8,328 nt of DNA from Acetatifactor sp. GTDB lineage: Bacteria; Bacillota; Clostridia; Lachnospirales; Lachnospiraceae. This document shows, piece by piece, positions 7,294 to 8,328 of the stretch. Below the pieces are notes generated by a model. The model was not told the origin of the DNA. It was given only the letters and a program-made list of their open reading frames with translations, and did no database searches. The stretch is taken from positions 1 through 8,328 of the forward strand of contig JAILPF010000434.1 in assembly GCA_024699575.1 (NCBI GenBank), written 5' to 3'. Made by a program: the position numbers and the translations under genes. Each line of letters starts with the position of its first letter. Within the stretch, counting starts at the first letter, position 1.

Positions 7294-8163
7294 ATGTCAT
7301 TTTCAAGAGAAGTGAAAGAAGAAATGGCCGGACACATCAGCCCGGGCAGACATTGTCAGATTGCGGAACTGGCCGCGATTATGAACTTTTGCGGGCAGTA
7401 CGGACGGGACAAAGATGGCAATTATACCATCGGATTTCAGACAGAAAACGAGGCTGTTGTCACAAAAGGCTTTACATTATTGAAAAAAACATATAATATA
7501 AATGTTGGTGACCCAATTACGAAAGAGCAGATGCAGGACCTTTTGACCAAGATTGGAAACTTGGACGAGCCTGTCAGTGGTCTGCTTTTGAAAAATGCAT
7601 GTTGCCAGAGAGCATTCTTAAGAGGTGCATATCTTGCAATCGGTTCCATGAGTAATCCGAATAAGGGATATCATCTTGAGTTCGACTGCACGGATTTAAA
7701 GAAAGCAAAACAGTTGCAGAACGTAATTGCGGATTTTGATATAGAAGCCAAGATTGTTACCCGTAAAAAATATTATGTGGTATACATCAAGGAAGGCTCC
7801 GGTATTGTAGACCTTCTAAATGTGTGCGAGGCACACGTTGCCCTAATGAACTTTGAGAACCTTCGTATTTTGAAAGAAATGCGTAATTCTGTGAACCGCA
7901 GAGTTAATTGTGAAACTGCCAACATTACGAAGACAGTAAATGCTGCTGCGAGACAGATTGCAGACATTGAGTATATCAGAGACCATTATGGATTTGAAAA
8001 TCTTCCCGAAAACCTGCGCGAGATGGCTCAGGTACGTCTGGAGAATCCGGATGCACCGCTAAAAGAGCTTGGGGAACAGTTAAGCCCCGTTGTAGGAAAA
8101 TCGGGTGTAAACCATAGATTGAGAAAACTTAGTGAACTGGCAGATAGAATAAGGAATGAATGA
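7294..8163 (+). CDS. whiA: DNA-binding protein WhiA (short N-terminal domain)
   Basis: WhiA joins a degenerate LAGLIDADG homing-endonuclease fold, without nuclease activity, to a C-terminal helix-turn-helix. It controls sporulation septation in Streptomyces and affects division and chromosome segregation in Bacillus. Seen: the N-terminal [11 protein letters not shown] and HCQIAELAA, the LAGLIDADG-like core [15 protein letters not shown] (108-122) and YHLEF, the well-conserved linker [15 protein letters not shown] followed by [12 protein letters not shown], and the C-terminal HTH (about 254-284, LKELGEQL then [16 protein letters not shown]). At 289 residues it is shorter than the usual 305-330. 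By comparison from memory, about 25-30 residues are missing near residue 75, between KKTYNI and the CCQRAF segment. The frame is unbroken and the DNA-binding part is intact. AGGTGA at 7284-7289 precedes the ATG. It follows rapZ by 18 bases and precedes the HPr-like gene by 11. No yvcK lies between rapZ and whiA. Confidence 0.96.
   Translation: MSFSREVKEEMAGHISPGRHCQIAELAAIMNFCGQYGRDKDGNYTIGFQTENEAVVTKGFTLLKKTYNINVGDPITKEQMQDLLTKIGNLDEPVSGLLLKNACCQRAFLRGAYLAIGSMSNPNKGYHLEFDCTDLKKAKQLQNVIADFDIEAKIVTRKKYYVVYIKEGSGIVDLLNVCEAHVALMNFENLRILKEMRNSVNRRVNCETANITKTVNAAARQIADIEYIRDHYGFENLPENLREMAQVRLENPDAPLKELGEQLSPVVGKSGVNHRLRKLSELADRIRNE
7471..7497 (+). promoter_or_regulatory. Possible internal promoter inside whiA
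   Basis: A perfect TATAAT (7492-7497) lies 15 bases after TTTACA (7471-7476, 5 of 6 to the -35 consensus), in a locally AT-rich stretch. The spacing is shorter than the preferred 17. If active it would give extra transcription of the 3' part of whiA and of the Crh-like gene. AT-rich coding sequence can produce such matches by chance. Confidence 0.2.
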
Positions 8164-8174
8164 GGAGGAACATT

Positions 8175-8328
8175 ATGACAACGAGAAACATTCAAATCAA
8201 ACTGGAAAATGGTTTGGAGGCAAGACCGGTAGCGCTTCTTGTGCAGGAAGCAAGCAAGTATGACAGTACCATCTACATTCAGTCGGGCGACAAGAAAGTC
8301 AATGCGAAGAGTATCATGGGAATGATGA
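8175..8328 (+). CDS. Crh-like HPr-family protein lacking His15 (3'-truncated by window edge)
   Basis: The first 51 residues of an HPr-fold protein (full length normally about 85) are visible, starting [18 protein letters not shown]. In HPr the motif is GLHARP, with His15 carrying phosphate from Enzyme I to PTS sugar transporters. Here the codon at 8217-8219 is GAG, so residue 15 is Glu and PTS phosphotransfer should be impossible. Arg17 and Pro18 remain. The regulatory segment [10 protein letters not shown] is intact, with Ser46 (8310-8312) at the position HPrK/P phosphorylates. Bacillus Crh has the same logic, with Gln15, and lies in the same neighbourhood downstream of whiA. A purely regulatory role, as a CcpA partner when Ser46 is phosphorylated, is therefore likely. 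GAGGAGG (8162-8168), overlapping the whiA stop, is a very strong ribosome-binding site 6 bases from the ATG. The final TGA-like bases of the window are out of frame; the gene runs on. I leave the symbol blank because generic annotation would call it ptsH. Confidence 0.92.
   Translation, partial: MTTRNIQIKLENGLEARPVALLVQEASKYDSTIYIQSGDKKVNAKSIMGMM

Noticed and set aside
8325..8328. ATGA at the window end as an early stop for the HPr-like gene
   Set aside because: The TGA is out of frame; the last in-frame codon is ATG at 8325-8327 and the gene continues beyond the window.

Overview
The window comes from a low-to-mid G+C Gram-positive anaerobe of the Clostridia, most likely a Lachnospiraceae-type gut bacterium. 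This rests on the family content (HPrK/P, a Crh/HPr-like protein, WhiA and YvcJ-type RapZ together), AGGAGG-type ribosome-binding sites, the clostridial flavour of the UvrC, MurB and WhiA sequences, and gene order. The species cannot be named from the sequence alone. All eight genes lie on the + strand, are tightly packed, and show no mobile elements, tRNAs, rRNAs or CRISPR. No gene-free stretch exceeds about 80 bases.

Region 1 (1-1580) holds the 3' three quarters of ftsH, the membrane AAA+ zinc protease. It ends in an acidic C-terminal tail made of 5-residue repeats and is followed by an 18-bp hairpin. Region 2 (1596-3482) is uvrC, the nucleotide excision repair endonuclease, probably starting 15 bases inside the longest reading frame. 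Region 3 (3483-3551) is the only real regulatory gap. It holds a plausible extended -10 promoter overlapping the uvrC stop codon. Just downstream is a 14-base near-palindrome that matches the classical cre (CcpA operator) consensus TGWNANCGNTNWCA at every specified position.

Region 4 (3552-8328) looks like one operon with gaps of 8 to 22 bases: hprK (HPr kinase/phosphorylase), a ROK-family glucokinase, murB (UDP-MurNAc synthesis), rapZ/yvcJ (P-loop protein tied to amino-sugar control in other bacteria), whiA, and the first 51 codons of an HPr-family protein. That last protein keeps the regulatory Ser46 region but has Glu where the catalytic His15 should be. It is therefore a Crh-like regulator and not a PTS phosphocarrier.

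Together, the operon opens with the kinase and reaches the kinase's likely regulatory substrate, with glucose phosphorylation, cell-wall precursor synthesis and a division/chromosome-linked DNA-binding protein in between. The cre site at its head suggests a feedback loop: HPrK/P phosphorylates Ser46 of the Crh-like protein, Crh-Ser-P with CcpA binds cre, and the complex controls hprK itself. The chemistry of each step is established for relatives; the loop in this organism is inference. Secondary oddities are a WhiA that seems to lack about 25-30 residues of its N-terminal domain, no yvcK between rapZ and whiA, and a perfect 12-bp inverted repeat inside the start of murB.
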